Positions 1-7,766 of a DNA stretch of 64,000 bases are shown here, piece by piece. The position numbers were made by a program, and so were the translations under genes. Numbering within the stretch: the first letter of the stretch is position 1; every line of letters begins with the position of its first letter. This DNA comes from CAXXOZ01 sp963676435 (GTDB lineage Bacteria; Bacillota; Clostridia; Lachnospirales; Lachnospiraceae): positions 62,001 to 126,000 of the forward strand of contig CAXXOZ010000006.1 in NCBI GenBank assembly GCA_963676435.2, in the 5' to 3' direction. The notes beneath the pieces were generated by a model, which had not been told where the DNA came from, ran no database searches, and saw only the letters and a list, made by a program, of their open reading frames with translations.

Positions 1-69
1 AATATGAATCAAACCACTATTCACATCAAGAACTATATTATATCCATTATTTTTATATTGATGAATCAA
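1..69 (-). CDS. scfB: SCIFF radical SAM maturase, N-terminus only (cut by window edge)
   Basis: Only the first 23 codons are present. They read (M)IHQYKNNGYNIVLDVNSG followed by LIHI, which matches the characteristic N-terminus of the radical SAM/SPASM enzyme that installs thioether crosslinks in SCIFF peptides. The start is a TTG: the frame upstream contains no ATG before a stop, and an AGGAG ribosome binding site lies about eight bases before the TTG. The gene lies directly downstream of scfA on the same strand, separated by a hairpin, which is the standard SCIFF arrangement in Clostridia. The catalytic CxxxCxxC motif lies outside the window, so the enzyme class rests on the N-terminal match and the neighbour. 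Confidence 0.82.
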   Translation of the reverse strand, partial: MIHQYKNNGYNIVLDVNSGLIHI

Positions 70-91
70 CTTTTTACTCCTAACTTGCTAA

Positions 92-121
92 ACAGAGCCA
101 ATGCCGCAGCACTGACTCTGT
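92..121 (-). promoter_or_regulatory. Intercistronic hairpin between scfA and scfB
   Basis: Read on the minus strand this is a 13-pair stem closed by a UGCG tetraloop. Two positions that would be C-A mismatches on the plus strand become G-U wobble pairs on the minus-strand RNA, so the hairpin appears to be maintained for the minus transcript. Only a short U-run (UUUAGC) follows on that strand. It probably reduces read-through or stabilises the scfA message so that more precursor than maturase is made. A run of T follows on the plus strand, so it could also act as a terminator in that direction. Confidence 0.6.
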
Positions 122-140
122 TTTTTGTTTAGTTTATTTA

Positions 141-290
141 CTACTTGTTATTTGGGTTTTCGCAAGACTGATTTCCAACAGTACATGAAGTTTTACATGC
201 TGATTGGCAAGAAGTCTGGCATTCTCCACATCCACCTTTTTTTATAGTTGTCTGCAAAGATTTCTCATTTAATGTTTTTATATGTTTCAT
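141..290 (-). CDS. scfA: SCIFF (six cysteines in forty-five) ranthipeptide precursor
   Basis: This 49-residue peptide begins MKHIKTLNEKSLQ and contains six cysteines at residues 21, 24, 28, 32, 36 and 43, in a region reading GGCGECQTSCQSACKTSC and then GNQSCENPNNK. That is the SCIFF precursor family, almost universal in Clostridia and a substrate of a radical SAM maturase that forms cysteine-to-alpha- or gamma-carbon thioethers. The ATG follows a strong GGAGG ribosome binding site. The maturase gene starts about 70 bases downstream. The biological role of mature SCIFF peptides is poorly known; links to quorum-type signalling and redox have been proposed for ranthipeptides. The family call is very secure; the function is not. 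Confidence 0.95.
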   Translation of the reverse strand: MKHIKTLNEKSLQTTIKKGGCGECQTSCQSACKTSCTVGNQSCENPNNK

Positions 291-383
291 ATAATAACCT
301 CCATATGTTTCTAACTTGTGGTATTATACCATATTATCCTTATGTTTAAAAGTATTTTTAGTGTTTATACAAACATATTTTTA

Positions 384-412
384 TTGATTTTTTCCGATTA
401 TCATATTATAAT
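384..412 (+). promoter_or_regulatory. Sigma-A promoter for the corC-type/pyrBI leader
   Basis: TTGATT at 384-389 and TATAAT at 407-412 are separated by 17 bp. Transcription would start near 419, giving a leader of about 155 nt before the CorC/HlyC-type gene. The leader contains a short ORF and a terminator. Confidence 0.65.
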
Positions 413-446
413 TACAACTAGAAATATTAACAAGGTAGGTATATAA

Positions 447-506
447 ATGGATGACAGTGACGGTGTCAGTTCTATGAAAATATTAATATTAAATTTTAAA
501 TTTTAG
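447..506 (+). CDS. Candidate leader peptide ORF, 19 residues, acidic N-terminus
   Basis: An ATG at 447 opens a 19-codon frame reading MDDSDGVSSMKILILNFKF, ending in TAG at 504-506, where the stem of the following terminator begins. The sequence AAGGTAGGT lies 7-15 bases upstream as a possible ribosome binding site. The first codons lie in a small hairpin (TGACA at 452-456 pairing with TGTCA at 464-468). Its position between a promoter and a terminator, ahead of a CorC/HlyC-type membrane gene, is that of a regulatory leader peptide. Acidic starts such as MDDSD are known in Escherichia coli to make translating ribosomes unstable at low magnesium, so magnesium-sensitive attenuation is an inference. 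It may simply be a chance ORF. Confidence 0.4.
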   Translation: MDDSDGVSSMKILILNFKF

Positions 507-553
507 GCGTAACCTGCAAATTATTTGCAGGCTATGCCTTTTGTATTTTATAA
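507..553 (+). terminator. Intrinsic terminator in the leader (possible attenuator)
   Basis: The arms GGCGTA-A-CCTGCAAA and TTTGCAGG-C-TATGCC form a long stem, followed by a T-rich tail TTTTGTATTTTAT. It lies between the promoter at 384-412 and the CorC/HlyC-type gene at 575, so it would cut off the gene unless it is bypassed. No transcription unit other than the leader ends here. Confidence 0.75.
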
Positions 554-574
554 TTCGGAGGTAAAGAAAATTAA

Positions 575-1876
575 ATGAGTCCCATATTTTGGTCAATATT
601 ACTACAGTTATTTCTAATTTTTTTAAATGCAGTTTTTGCCTGTGCTGAAATTGCAATAATTTCTATTAATGATACAAAGCTTGCCAACATGGCAAAAAAT
701 GGAAACAAAAGAGCTTTAAGACTTTTAGATTTAACTAAACAGCCTTCAAGGTTCCTTGCAACTATACAGGTTGCGATTACTTTATCTGGTTTCTTGGGGA
801 GTGCTTTTGCGGCAGATAACTTTTCAGAACTTTTAGTAAACGGTCTTGTTAAAACAGGAATACCTATTTCTGCTTCAACACTAAACACAATATCAGTAAT
901 TTTAATTACACTAATACTTTCATATTTTACACTTGTTCTTGGAGAACTTGTCCCAAAAAGAATCGGTATGAAAAAAGCAGAGACTCTTGCTCTTTCAATG
1001 TCAGGATTAATTAGTTTTATATCAAAGCTTTTCAAACCTGTAGTTTGGTTATTAACTGCTTCTACTAATGTTATATTAAAAGCACTAGGAATGAACCCTA
1101 ATGAAGAAGGAGAAAAAGTTACCGAAGAAGAAATCAGAATGCTAGTAGATGAAGGAATGGAACACGGTGCTATCCAAAGTGAAGAGAAAGAGCTTATTCA
1201 AAATGTGTTTGAATTTAATGATATAATCGCTGATGAAATATGTACTCACAGAAAAGATGTTGATTTTCTTTCAATGGAAAGAGATATGGATTGGTGGGAA
1301 AATGTTATTCATGAAACCCGTCATTCCCTTTACCCAGTATATAATGAGAGTATCGATGATATCGTTGGAATTTTAAATTCTAAAGACTACTTTAGACTAG
1401 AAGATAAATCAAGAGAAAGTGTTTTGAAAAATGCAGTTTATCCAGCATACTTTGTTCACGACTCTATTAAAGCTAATGTTTTATTTAGAAACATGAAAGA
1501 AACAGGCAATTCATTTGCAATTGTTCTTGATGAGTATGGTGGTGTTTCTGGTATAGTCACCCTCAATGATTTAGTTCAGCAGCTCGTTGGTGAATTTAGT
1601 GATGATAACGACTCTTATAAAGAACCAGAAATTCTTCAGTTAAGTAACAAATCCTGGAAAATATTAGGTTCTGCTCCACTAGAAGATGTTTCTGAAACTT
1701 TAAATCACAACTTTCCTATTGAAGATTTCGAAACATTTGGTGGAATAATTTTTGATAGATTGGGCTATATACCTGATGATGGAACACATTTCATGATAGA
1801 AATAGATGGTTTTATGGTAAATGTACTTGATGTTCAGGAACATCGCGTCAAAGAAACAATAGTTACAAAAAGCTAG
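575..1876 (+). CDS. CorC/HlyC-family membrane protein (DUF21-CBS-CorC domains)
   Basis: The 433-residue protein has an N-terminal DUF21 membrane domain of about four transmembrane segments (residues 1 to about 180, including LGELVPKRIG), a pair of CBS domains (about 200-330; TEEEIRMLVDEGMEHG and LDEYGGVSGIVTLNDL) and a C-terminal CorC_HlyC transporter-associated domain (about 345-430). This is the usual full-length architecture. Family members (CorC, YhdP/MpfA, PaeA) act in magnesium or cobalt efflux and resistance; the old hemolysin label is historical. It sits at the plasma membrane. A GGAGG site precedes the ATG. It is the first gene after an attenuator-like leader and lies 62 bp upstream of pyrB. 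Substrate is inferred from the family only. Confidence 0.85.
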   Translation: MSPIFWSILLQLFLIFLNAVFACAEIAIISINDTKLANMAKNGNKRALRLLDLTKQPSRFLATIQVAITLSGFLGSAFAADNFSELLVNGLVKTGIPISASTLNTISVILITLILSYFTLVLGELVPKRIGMKKAETLALSMSGLISFISKLFKPVVWLLTASTNVILKALGMNPNEEGEKVTEEEIRMLVDEGMEHGAIQSEEKELIQNVFEFNDIIADEICTHRKDVDFLSMERDMDWWENVIHETRHSLYPVYNESIDDIVGILNSKDYFRLEDKSRESVLKNAVYPAYFVHDSIKANVLFRNMKETGNSFAIVLDEYGGVSGIVTLNDLVQQLVGEFSDDNDSYKEPEILQLSNKSWKILGSAPLEDVSETLNHNFPIEDFETFGGIIFDRLGYIPDDGTHFMIEIDGFMVNVLDVQEHRVKETIVTKS

Positions 1877-1938
1877 TTAGATTATAATTTATAAGAAATT
1901 ATATTAATATACAAACAATTATAAATACGGAGGTATGC

Positions 1939-2859
1939 ATGAAACATTTAATAAGCCCTCTGGATTTTTCTCTAGAAGAATTAAATTCTCTACTTGATTT
2001 AGCTTCTGAAATTGAAAACAATCCAGATAAGTTCAAAAATTCCTGTAACGGAAAAAAATTAGCCACCTTATTTTATGAACCAAGCACAAGAACAAGACTT
2101 AGTTTTGAGTCTGCAATGTTAAGTTTAGGAGGTAACGTTCTTGGCTTTTCTTCCGCTGATTCAAGTTCTGCGGCAAAAGGAGAAAGTGTCTCCGATACTA
2201 TGAGAATTCTTTCGTGCTATGCAGACATTTGCGCAATGAGACATCCAAAAGAGGGAGCGCCACTAGTCGCATCATTAAAATCTACAATACCCGTTATAAA
2301 CGCTGGTGATGGGGGTCACCAACACCCAACTCAAACCTTAACTGACCTTCTTACAATCAAAGCATTAAAAGGTCGTTTAAATAATCTGAAAATCGGTTTA
2401 TGCGGCGATTTAAAATTTGGCCGTACAGTTCATTCTTTAATCGAAGCTTTAGTTAGATATGAAAACATTTCCTTTGTATTAATTTCACCTAAAGAACTTA
2501 GAATTCCTGATTATATTAGACAGGATGTTTTAAATGCCAACAATATTCCTTTTGAAGAAGTTGAAAACTTAGAGGATGTTGTTCCTGAATTAGAAATCTT
2601 ATATATGACAAGAGTTCAAAGAGAAAGATTTTTTAATGAAGAAGAATACATCAGAATGAAAGACTGTTATATTCTAGATAAAAAGAAAATGGAAATTGCA
2701 AACAAAGAAATGCTTGTTCTTCATCCTTTACCTAGGGTGAATGAAATATCTGTAGAAGTTGATGAAGATCCAAGAGCTGGATATTTTAAACAGGTTCAAT
2801 ATGGAGTTTATGTACGCATGGCTTTAATCTTAAAGCTTTTGGAGGTGGAAGTATGTTAA
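1939..2859 (+). CDS. pyrB: Aspartate carbamoyltransferase catalytic subunit
   Basis: The 306-residue protein catalyses carbamoyl phosphate plus aspartate to carbamoyl aspartate, the committed step of pyrimidine synthesis, in the cytoplasm. The carbamoyl-phosphate site EPSTRTR lies at residues 47-53, followed by the Ser/Lys loop SSAAKGES. HPTQTLTD lies near 130 and HPLPR near 265; all are hallmark motifs. Length is normal for the family. An excellent CGGAGG site precedes the ATG. The stop codon overlaps the start of pyrI by seven bases (ATGTTAA), showing translational coupling of catalytic and regulatory chains. Confidence 0.97.
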   Translation: MKHLISPLDFSLEELNSLLDLASEIENNPDKFKNSCNGKKLATLFYEPSTRTRLSFESAMLSLGGNVLGFSSADSSSAAKGESVSDTMRILSCYADICAMRHPKEGAPLVASLKSTIPVINAGDGGHQHPTQTLTDLLTIKALKGRLNNLKIGLCGDLKFGRTVHSLIEALVRYENISFVLISPKELRIPDYIRQDVLNANNIPFEEVENLEDVVPELEILYMTRVQRERFFNEEEYIRMKDCYILDKKKMEIANKEMLVLHPLPRVNEISVEVDEDPRAGYFKQVQYGVYVRMALILKLLEVEVC

Positions 2860-3278
2860 GTGTCGGTAGTATTAAAAACGGCTTTGTGCTAGATCATATC
2901 AAAGCAGGAAAATCAATGGATATCTATAAATATTTAGAACTGGATAAGTTGGATTGTCAGGTAGCCATTATTAAAAATGCCAAGTCAAACAAACTTGGAA
3001 AAAAAGATATTTTAAAAATCGAGGGTTCATTTGATGTAGTTGACCTTGATGTTTTAGGTTATATTGATAATAATATTACTGTTAGTCTTATAAAAGATGG
3101 AGAAATTGTTGAAAAGAAATTTGTAAAACTTCCAGATAAAATTAAAAATGTAATTAAGTGCAAAAACCCAAGATGTATAACTTCAATCGAACAGGAATTA
3201 CCTCACGTGTTTATACTTTCAAATCCTGAAACACAAACATACAGATGTAAATATTGTGAAGAAAAATACCGTAAATAG
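2853..3278 (+). CDS. pyrI: Aspartate carbamoyltransferase regulatory subunit
   Basis: This 141-residue protein is the allosteric regulatory chain that binds nucleotides and holds catalytic trimers together. The N-terminal nucleotide-binding domain begins with the short form MLSVGSIKNGFVLDHIKAGKS. The C-terminal zinc domain has four cysteines (CKNPRC and CKYCEEKY). It overlaps pyrB by seven bases and uses a GGAGGTGG site inside the end of pyrB. A strong terminator follows immediately, so it ends the unit. PyrI in a Gram-positive genome is typical of Clostridia and absent from Bacillus. Confidence 0.95.
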   Translation: MLSVGSIKNGFVLDHIKAGKSMDIYKYLELDKLDCQVAIIKNAKSNKLGKKDILKIEGSFDVVDLDVLGYIDNNITVSLIKDGEIVEKKFVKLPDKIKNVIKCKNPRCITSIEQELPHVFILSNPETQTYRCKYCEEKYRK

Positions 3279-3280
3279 TA

Positions 3281-3309
3281 AATGCAGGATTTTTATCCTG
3301 CATTTTTTT
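3281..3309 (+). terminator. Terminator after pyrBI
   Basis: AATGCAGGAT and ATCCTGCATT form a perfect 10-pair stem around a TTTT loop, followed by TTTTTT. It ends the pyrBI transcript and touches the end of the convergent methyltransferase gene. Confidence 0.9.
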
Positions 3310-4114
3310 ACCAATAAATTGCTGTTATTGTTGTATTAACCTTTTCTTCTATTTCTTGATTTTCATTTAAATTGGTTTTTATAAATTCTATAACCTTTTC
3401 TTCTTCTTGTTTTGTTATATCTTTATAAGTTTTTGTCCTATTTAAATACATATCACATGCATCTTTAAAACTTTTCTTTATATCCCAAGTTTCCTGTTTA
3501 TATATAATTTTTGGATTTAAACCTTTCAAATACAAAGTGCTAAATGCAAAAGCTACTGTTTCATCCCCACGAAAGCTATTTATATCTATTCCAATAATTC
3601 CCAAAATAGCATCTGATATTTTGTCTTTTCTTCTAGATGGTTTTACTAAAACCCCATGTTTTGCTGACGATAAAATCATTTTTTCAAAAGTTAGAGCACT
3701 ATTTATTGCTGGAGTCATATGAGCATAAACCAATTCAAATTTTTCTTTCAAGCCTTCTTTTTCAATGTTTATGTCATTCCAATCCAAACAACTAAATTCA
3801 ACATTTTTAATATTATATTCTTTTGCCTTACTTTTAGAAAACTCTATCATATTACTTGATAAATCAACACCTAATACACTTTTTACAAAAGGAGCAATTG
3901 CAATCGAATGCCTTCCAGCTCCACAACCTATATCTAGAACTTTGCTGTTTTCGTCTATCATTTTTTCATCATTTATTATCTTCATCAATAAATCGTCTTG
4001 ATTAGGTATTTCATAGTCTTTAAATTGTCCCGCCATAGAATCCCACATTTTAGTTGCAGCCTGGGAGTTTTTCATTTCACTTTTCCAATTATCTTTTATA
4101 TAATCTATATACAT
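3308..4114 (-). CDS. Class I SAM-dependent methyltransferase of a metal-uptake operon
   Basis: The 268-residue protein contains the SAM-binding glycine motif VLDIGCGAGRHS (near residue 60), followed by the acidic VLGVDLS end of strand 2 and the post-motif CLDWND near 110. The rest of the sequence is not one I can tie to a specific substrate. It is the last gene of the minus-strand operon with an ABC importer (starting eight bases after the ATPase stop) and an FmdE-like protein. A methyltransferase in this context could modify a metallophore or a cofactor, but that is inference. It converges on pyrI. Confidence 0.8.
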   Translation of the reverse strand: MYIDYIKDNWKSEMKNSQAATKMWDSMAGQFKDYEIPNQDDLLMKIINDEKMIDENSKVLDIGCGAGRHSIAIAPFVKSVLGVDLSSNMIEFSKSKAKEYNIKNVEFSCLDWNDINIEKEGLKEKFELVYAHMTPAINSALTFEKMILSSAKHGVLVKPSRRKDKISDAILGIIGIDINSFRGDETVAFAFSTLYLKGLNPKIIYKQETWDIKKSFKDACDMYLNRTKTYKDITKQEEEKVIEFIKTNLNENQEIEEKVNTTITAIYW

Positions 4115-4121
4115 TTTTCAC

Positions 4122-4892
4122 CTACCCTGTTTTTAATTCTGGCATTGGTATAACCATTTTAAAATTGTTATATTCCTCTACATGTGCTGGCATTTCATAT
4201 ACATGCTCTATACATTTCGGAGAAACTACATCCGACTCACCATATGCATATATTTCTCGATTTTTTATAAATAAAAATCTATCGCAATACCTTAATGCCA
4301 GGTTAAGGTCGTGTATTACCATAACAACTGCTATATTTCTCATTTTAGCAATTTTTTTTATTAATGCCAATACTTCATGTTGATTTTTCGGGTCAAGGCT
4401 ACTAGTAGGTTCATCTAGCAGTAATAACTTTGGTTGTTGTGCTAAAGCTCTTGCAATCATTACTTTTTGTAGTTCCCCACCACTTAGTTCATCAATATAT
4501 CTAAACTTGAATTCCTCTAAACCCATTTGTTCAATTAATTCTTCAACTATTTCATTATCTCTTTGCGTGGCATCCCATTTTATATAAGGTTTTCTGCCTA
4601 AAAGCACTGCTTCGTAAACAGTAATTTCAGAACTTTCATTTTTTTGAGCGACATAGGCGATTTTTTTTGCTATTTCGTTGCTTTTAAGTTTAAAAACATT
4701 TTCTCCAGAAACTAATACAGAGCCTTTTTCAGATTCAAATATTCCGTTTAAACACTTTAAAAGAGTACTTTTTCCTGCTCCATTGTTTCCTAAGATTGCT
4801 ATAAATTGATTGCTTCTTATATCAAAAGATATATCTTTTAGTACATTATTAACTTTATTATATGAATAATTTATATTAGTAACTTTTACCAT
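4122..4892 (-). CDS. ABC transporter ATPase, FecE/BtuD type
   Basis: This 256-residue protein energises import of a metal chelate. The Walker A motif GNNGAGKST lies near residue 36, the signature LSGGELQKV near 137 and the Walker B LLLLDEPTSSLD near 157, followed by the H-loop VIHDL. It is the cytoplasmic partner of the adjacent FecCD permease, whose end it overlaps by 17 bases. Family members carry iron siderophores, haem, cobalamin and, in some anaerobes, molybdate or tungstate. The neighbouring fmdE-like gene makes an iron substrate less certain. Confidence 0.93.
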   Translation of the reverse strand: MVKVTNINYSYNKVNNVLKDISFDIRSNQFIAILGNNGAGKSTLLKCLNGIFESEKGSVLVSGENVFKLKSNEIAKKIAYVAQKNESSEITVYEAVLLGRKPYIKWDATQRDNEIVEELIEQMGLEEFKFRYIDELSGGELQKVMIARALAQQPKLLLLDEPTSSLDPKNQHEVLALIKKIAKMRNIAVVMVIHDLNLALRYCDRFLFIKNREIYAYGESDVVSPKCIEHVYEMPAHVEEYNNFKMVIPMPELKTG

Positions 4893-5943
4893 GTTTGCCT
4901 CCTTTATATATCAGGTATAAAAATACAGGTGCTCCTGCAAAACTTGTAATTGCTCCAATCGGTAAAACAACAGGAGAAATCACCATTCTGCCTATAAAAT
5001 CCGCTACCAAAAGCATAATTGATCCACATAGTCCCGAAGCAATAATCAAATATTTATAATCATTTCCTACAAATCTTCTAACAAGGTGGGGTGATACAAG
5101 TCCAACAAAACTGATAATACCTACAAAGGCTACTGAAATAGCAGAGATTAATGAGCACACAGCCATTCCTAATAAAATGGTTCGATTAACATTAACACCA
5201 AGGCTTTTTGCAGTATTTACTCCACCACTTAAGGCATTATAGTTCCATTTATTAAATAAAAAGTATACAAAAGCTACTAGGGTAAATATTGCAATCATTA
5301 AAACTTCTGTTTTTCCTGCTCTACCAACATCACCAAAAGTCCAAAATACAATAGCAGATATCTGAACATCTGAAGCAAAGTATTGAAGTAATGTAAGACC
5401 TCCTCCAAATAGAGAGCTTAGCGCTATACCCACAAGAACAAGTGAAGATGCAGTTAAGCTTCTGATTCTCGAAAGCAAAAGCACGATACCTGTAGAGATA
5501 AAACCACCAATAAAAGCACAAATAGTTACAATATAAGGGTTATTAATATCGATTGCTGCTGAAGCTGAAACAGAGTTTTGTGTGCCTGCTCCGAAAAGTA
5601 TAATACCTGCTGCCGCTCCAAACGCAGCGCCCTGTGACACTCCTAATGTTGAAGCAGAAGCTAATGGATTTCTAAGTATATTCTGCATAATAGTCCCAGC
5701 CATTGCAAGAGCTGCACCCACAAATATCGTTGCCAATGCTCTTGGAAGTCTTATATCAAAAATAACTATTTCTGACTGCTTGCTTCCATCTCCAAACACT
5801 GTACTTATAACCTCAAAGGGATTATACTTTATTGAACCTACAGAAATATTTAATAAAAACAAACCTATTAAAGCTATAAATAACATTATTATGAAAACTT
5901 TTTTATGTCTGGTTACTTTTTTATAGCTATCCATCTTATTCAC
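4876..5943 (-). CDS. ABC transporter permease, FecCD family
   Basis: The 355-residue integral membrane protein has about ten hydrophobic segments and the family motif RLPRALATIFVGAALAMAGT near residue 65, plus GIISFVGLVSPHLVRRFVG (near 275), the coupling helix that contacts the ATPase. It transports a metal chelate through the plasma membrane. It overlaps the substrate-binding lipoprotein gene upstream by eight bases and the ATPase gene downstream by 17, so all are translated from one message. Substrate is not visible in the sequence. Confidence 0.93.
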   Translation of the reverse strand: MNKMDSYKKVTRHKKVFIIMLFIALIGLFLLNISVGSIKYNPFEVISTVFGDGSKQSEIVIFDIRLPRALATIFVGAALAMAGTIMQNILRNPLASASTLGVSQGAAFGAAAGIILFGAGTQNSVSASAAIDINNPYIVTICAFIGGFISTGIVLLLSRIRSLTASSLVLVGIALSSLFGGGLTLLQYFASDVQISAIVFWTFGDVGRAGKTEVLMIAIFTLVAFVYFLFNKWNYNALSGGVNTAKSLGVNVNRTILLGMAVCSLISAISVAFVGIISFVGLVSPHLVRRFVGNDYKYLIIASGLCGSIMLLVADFIGRMVISPVVLPIGAITSFAGAPVFLYLIYKGGKHGKSY

Positions 5944-7033
5944 CTATTGTTATTTTCCCAAATCCAAATCCATTACTTTCAAGATCTTCATAATATGTAG
6001 AGCTACCATGCATAAATTCAAAAATTTCTTTTGCTTTTTCTACTGGATCAACATCTAAAAATTGTTCTGGATATACGACTGATCCTGCATAATAACAGTC
6101 TGCCATTGCTATTTCTATATTTGTATAATAATTATTGTATCCTAACATTGTATAAACATTTTCATTTTTTACCGCTTGCAAAGAATTATAATATTCTGCA
6201 TTTGTATCATAGTCGTCATTAACAAAAGTCATATTATTCGGATCCAAAAAAATTATATCAGGATCTGCTACTAATACAGTTTCTTTTTCAATAGTAACAC
6301 CTATTGATTCTGTCTGATTTTCGTCAAATATATCTTTTATATTTAAGGCTGTAAAAATAGGAAAATTTGTATATGTTCCCTCAATACCATGACCTCCGCG
6401 GTAGCTTACCGCTCCTGTATAAACAATTGGCTTTTCTGAATCGGATATTTCCTTTGTTCGTTCAAACAAATCAGCTTCAATACTTGAAATATAATTAATT
6501 ACTTCTTCACATCTTTCTTCTTTGCTGCATACTTCACCGATTATTCTTAAAGATTCATCATAATCATCTTCAAAAAGAGTACCACCATTGATAACAACTA
6601 CTGGTATTCCTGTTTTTTCCTGAAGGTCAATAGCATCTTCCTCAGAATATCCACAAATTATAACATCAGGATTAACTGTAATAATTTCTTCTATATATGG
6701 AGTATATCCACCTGCTCCACCTTCTCCAACTATCGGAAGCTCACTAATATAATCATGGTTTATCCAGTTATATGCTCTTGCTAATGTTTTTTCCATATCA
6801 ATATTTTCTGTTCCTACAACAAGTTCAAGAGCATCTGCATAACACATCATTCTTAAAGCATTTGCAAGAGGCACCACCGTTTCAACAACTTCTGGTATTT
6901 CTACCTCTCTTCCTGTAGCATCTGTAACAAATCTTGTCTGCCCCTCAGTCTCAACAGATTCATTTCCACAACCAGTAAAAATACCTATCCCTAATGTTAA
7001 AATACATAATATTGTAATAAGTTTTAATTTCAT
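5936..7033 (-). CDS. Metal-chelate substrate-binding lipoprotein (FecB/BtuF type)
   Basis: The 365-residue protein has a lipoprotein signal peptide with lipobox FTGC (Cys at about residue 22), then a class III periplasmic-binding fold: TDATGREVEIPE near 38, NPDVIICG (near 125), and ADPDIIFLDP near 255. It would be anchored on the outer face of the membrane and deliver ligand to the FecCD permease encoded next. Many genome annotations would call it an iron binding protein, but the ligand is unknown. It starts 16 bases after the fmdE-like gene. Confidence 0.9.
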   Translation of the reverse strand: MKLKLITILCILTLGIGIFTGCGNESVETEGQTRFVTDATGREVEIPEVVETVVPLANALRMMCYADALELVVGTENIDMEKTLARAYNWINHDYISELPIVGEGGAGGYTPYIEEIITVNPDVIICGYSEEDAIDLQEKTGIPVVVINGGTLFEDDYDESLRIIGEVCSKEERCEEVINYISSIEADLFERTKEISDSEKPIVYTGAVSYRGGHGIEGTYTNFPIFTALNIKDIFDENQTESIGVTIEKETVLVADPDIIFLDPNNMTFVNDDYDTNAEYYNSLQAVKNENVYTMLGYNNYYTNIEIAMADCYYAGSVVYPEQFLDVDPVEKAKEIFEFMHGSSTYYEDLESNGFGFGKITIGE

Positions 7034-7049
7034 TTATTTCTCCCCTTTT

Positions 7050-7577
7050 CTAATAAAATCTAGTATAAGTGTCTGCACAGTCCATGCATACTTTTTTACC
7101 ATTTTCAATTTTTATCATACTTTCTGCTGTATTCTCACCACATTTTTCACATATTATAGAATTAAATATTCTTGCTTTTTCTGGTAAAACAAAAGTAGTT
7201 TCTTTGACTTCAAAAAATTTGCTCCCACCGAATTTTATAAAGTCATCTAATTGCTGTTTATAATCTACTTTTTTTGTATTTTTATAAACTAACCTAACTG
7301 ATTTTTGAGTTTTTCTATTATAAAATGAAAATGCCTGTTTACCTCTTATTCTAAAAATTAGATTTCCTTTGCCTACACTGCATCCTAGAAGTACTTGTAT
7401 GGCATCTACTCCACATGCATCATTTTCTGTAACACATACAACATCTTCATCTTGCGAGAAATCTAACCCTAAAATTTCTTTAGCATAGTATGAGGCCATA
7501 AAACCGATCGTTAATCCTCCACACTCATGTCCGTGAAAATCGGTACATCTTATCCAGTCTTTTTTGATTGTGTCCAT
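7050..7577 (-). CDS. FmdE-like protein with C-terminal zinc ribbon
   Basis: The 175-residue protein begins with the FmdE domain: CTDFHGHECGGLTIG near residue 13 and ENDACGVDAIQVLLGCSVGKG near 52, with conserved Cys/His that form a metal site in the family. A C-terminal zinc ribbon has two CxxC pairs (CEKCG and CMDC, near 139 and 158). FmdE is named from the molybdenum formylmethanofuran dehydrogenase operon of methanogens but occurs in bacteria that have no such enzyme, often beside molybdate/tungstate or metal-chelate transporters. It is the promoter-proximal gene of this importer operon, which suggests a cytoplasmic role in handling the imported metal or chelate. A GGAGG site precedes the ATG. 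Confidence 0.85.
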   Translation of the reverse strand: MDTIKKDWIRCTDFHGHECGGLTIGFMASYYAKEILGLDFSQDEDVVCVTENDACGVDAIQVLLGCSVGKGNLIFRIRGKQAFSFYNRKTQKSVRLVYKNTKKVDYKQQLDDFIKFGGSKFFEVKETTFVLPEKARIFNSIICEKCGENTAESMIKIENGKKVCMDCADTYTRFY

Positions 7578-7605
7578 TTCGATCCTCCTTATTATTTATA
7601 TGGGG

Positions 7606-7634
7606 ATGATAACATTAGAAAACTTCTTAAACAA
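7606..7634 (-). promoter_or_regulatory. Sigma-A promoter of the fmdE-transporter operon
   Basis: On the minus strand TTGTTT (7634-7629) and TATCAT (7611-7606) are 17 bp apart. The predicted start lies about 30 bases ahead of the fmdE-like start codon. Confidence 0.55.
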
Positions 7635-7649
7635 GCCTCCCAGGGGGTT
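7633..7649. promoter_or_regulatory. Candidate operator: GC-rich imperfect palindrome at the -35 box
   Basis: AAGCCTCCCAGGGGGTT is an imperfect inverted repeat overlapping the upstream edge of the -35 element. It stands out as a GC block inside AT-rich spacer, and its position fits a repressor or activator site. No regulator can be named. Confidence 0.35.
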
Positions 7650-7766
7650 AATTTTTTGTTTTTTTTAAATAATTATCGTTAAAATTTAGTCAATCAGCTT
7701 CAATTTGCTAAATTTTCTGTCAATACCAGTTTTCATAATAAGCAACTCATTGTAATGCACTACAAC

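Noticed and set aside
571..1035. 154-codon minus-strand ORF antisense to the CorC/HlyC-type gene
   Set aside because: It lies wholly inside a clear coding gene, has no ribosome site and reads as low-complexity hydrophobic shadow.
7578..7700. Molybdenum-cofactor riboswitch upstream of the fmdE-like gene
   Set aside because: A GC-rich block is present but the paired elements of that riboswitch class cannot be assembled, and the predicted transcript starts downstream of it.
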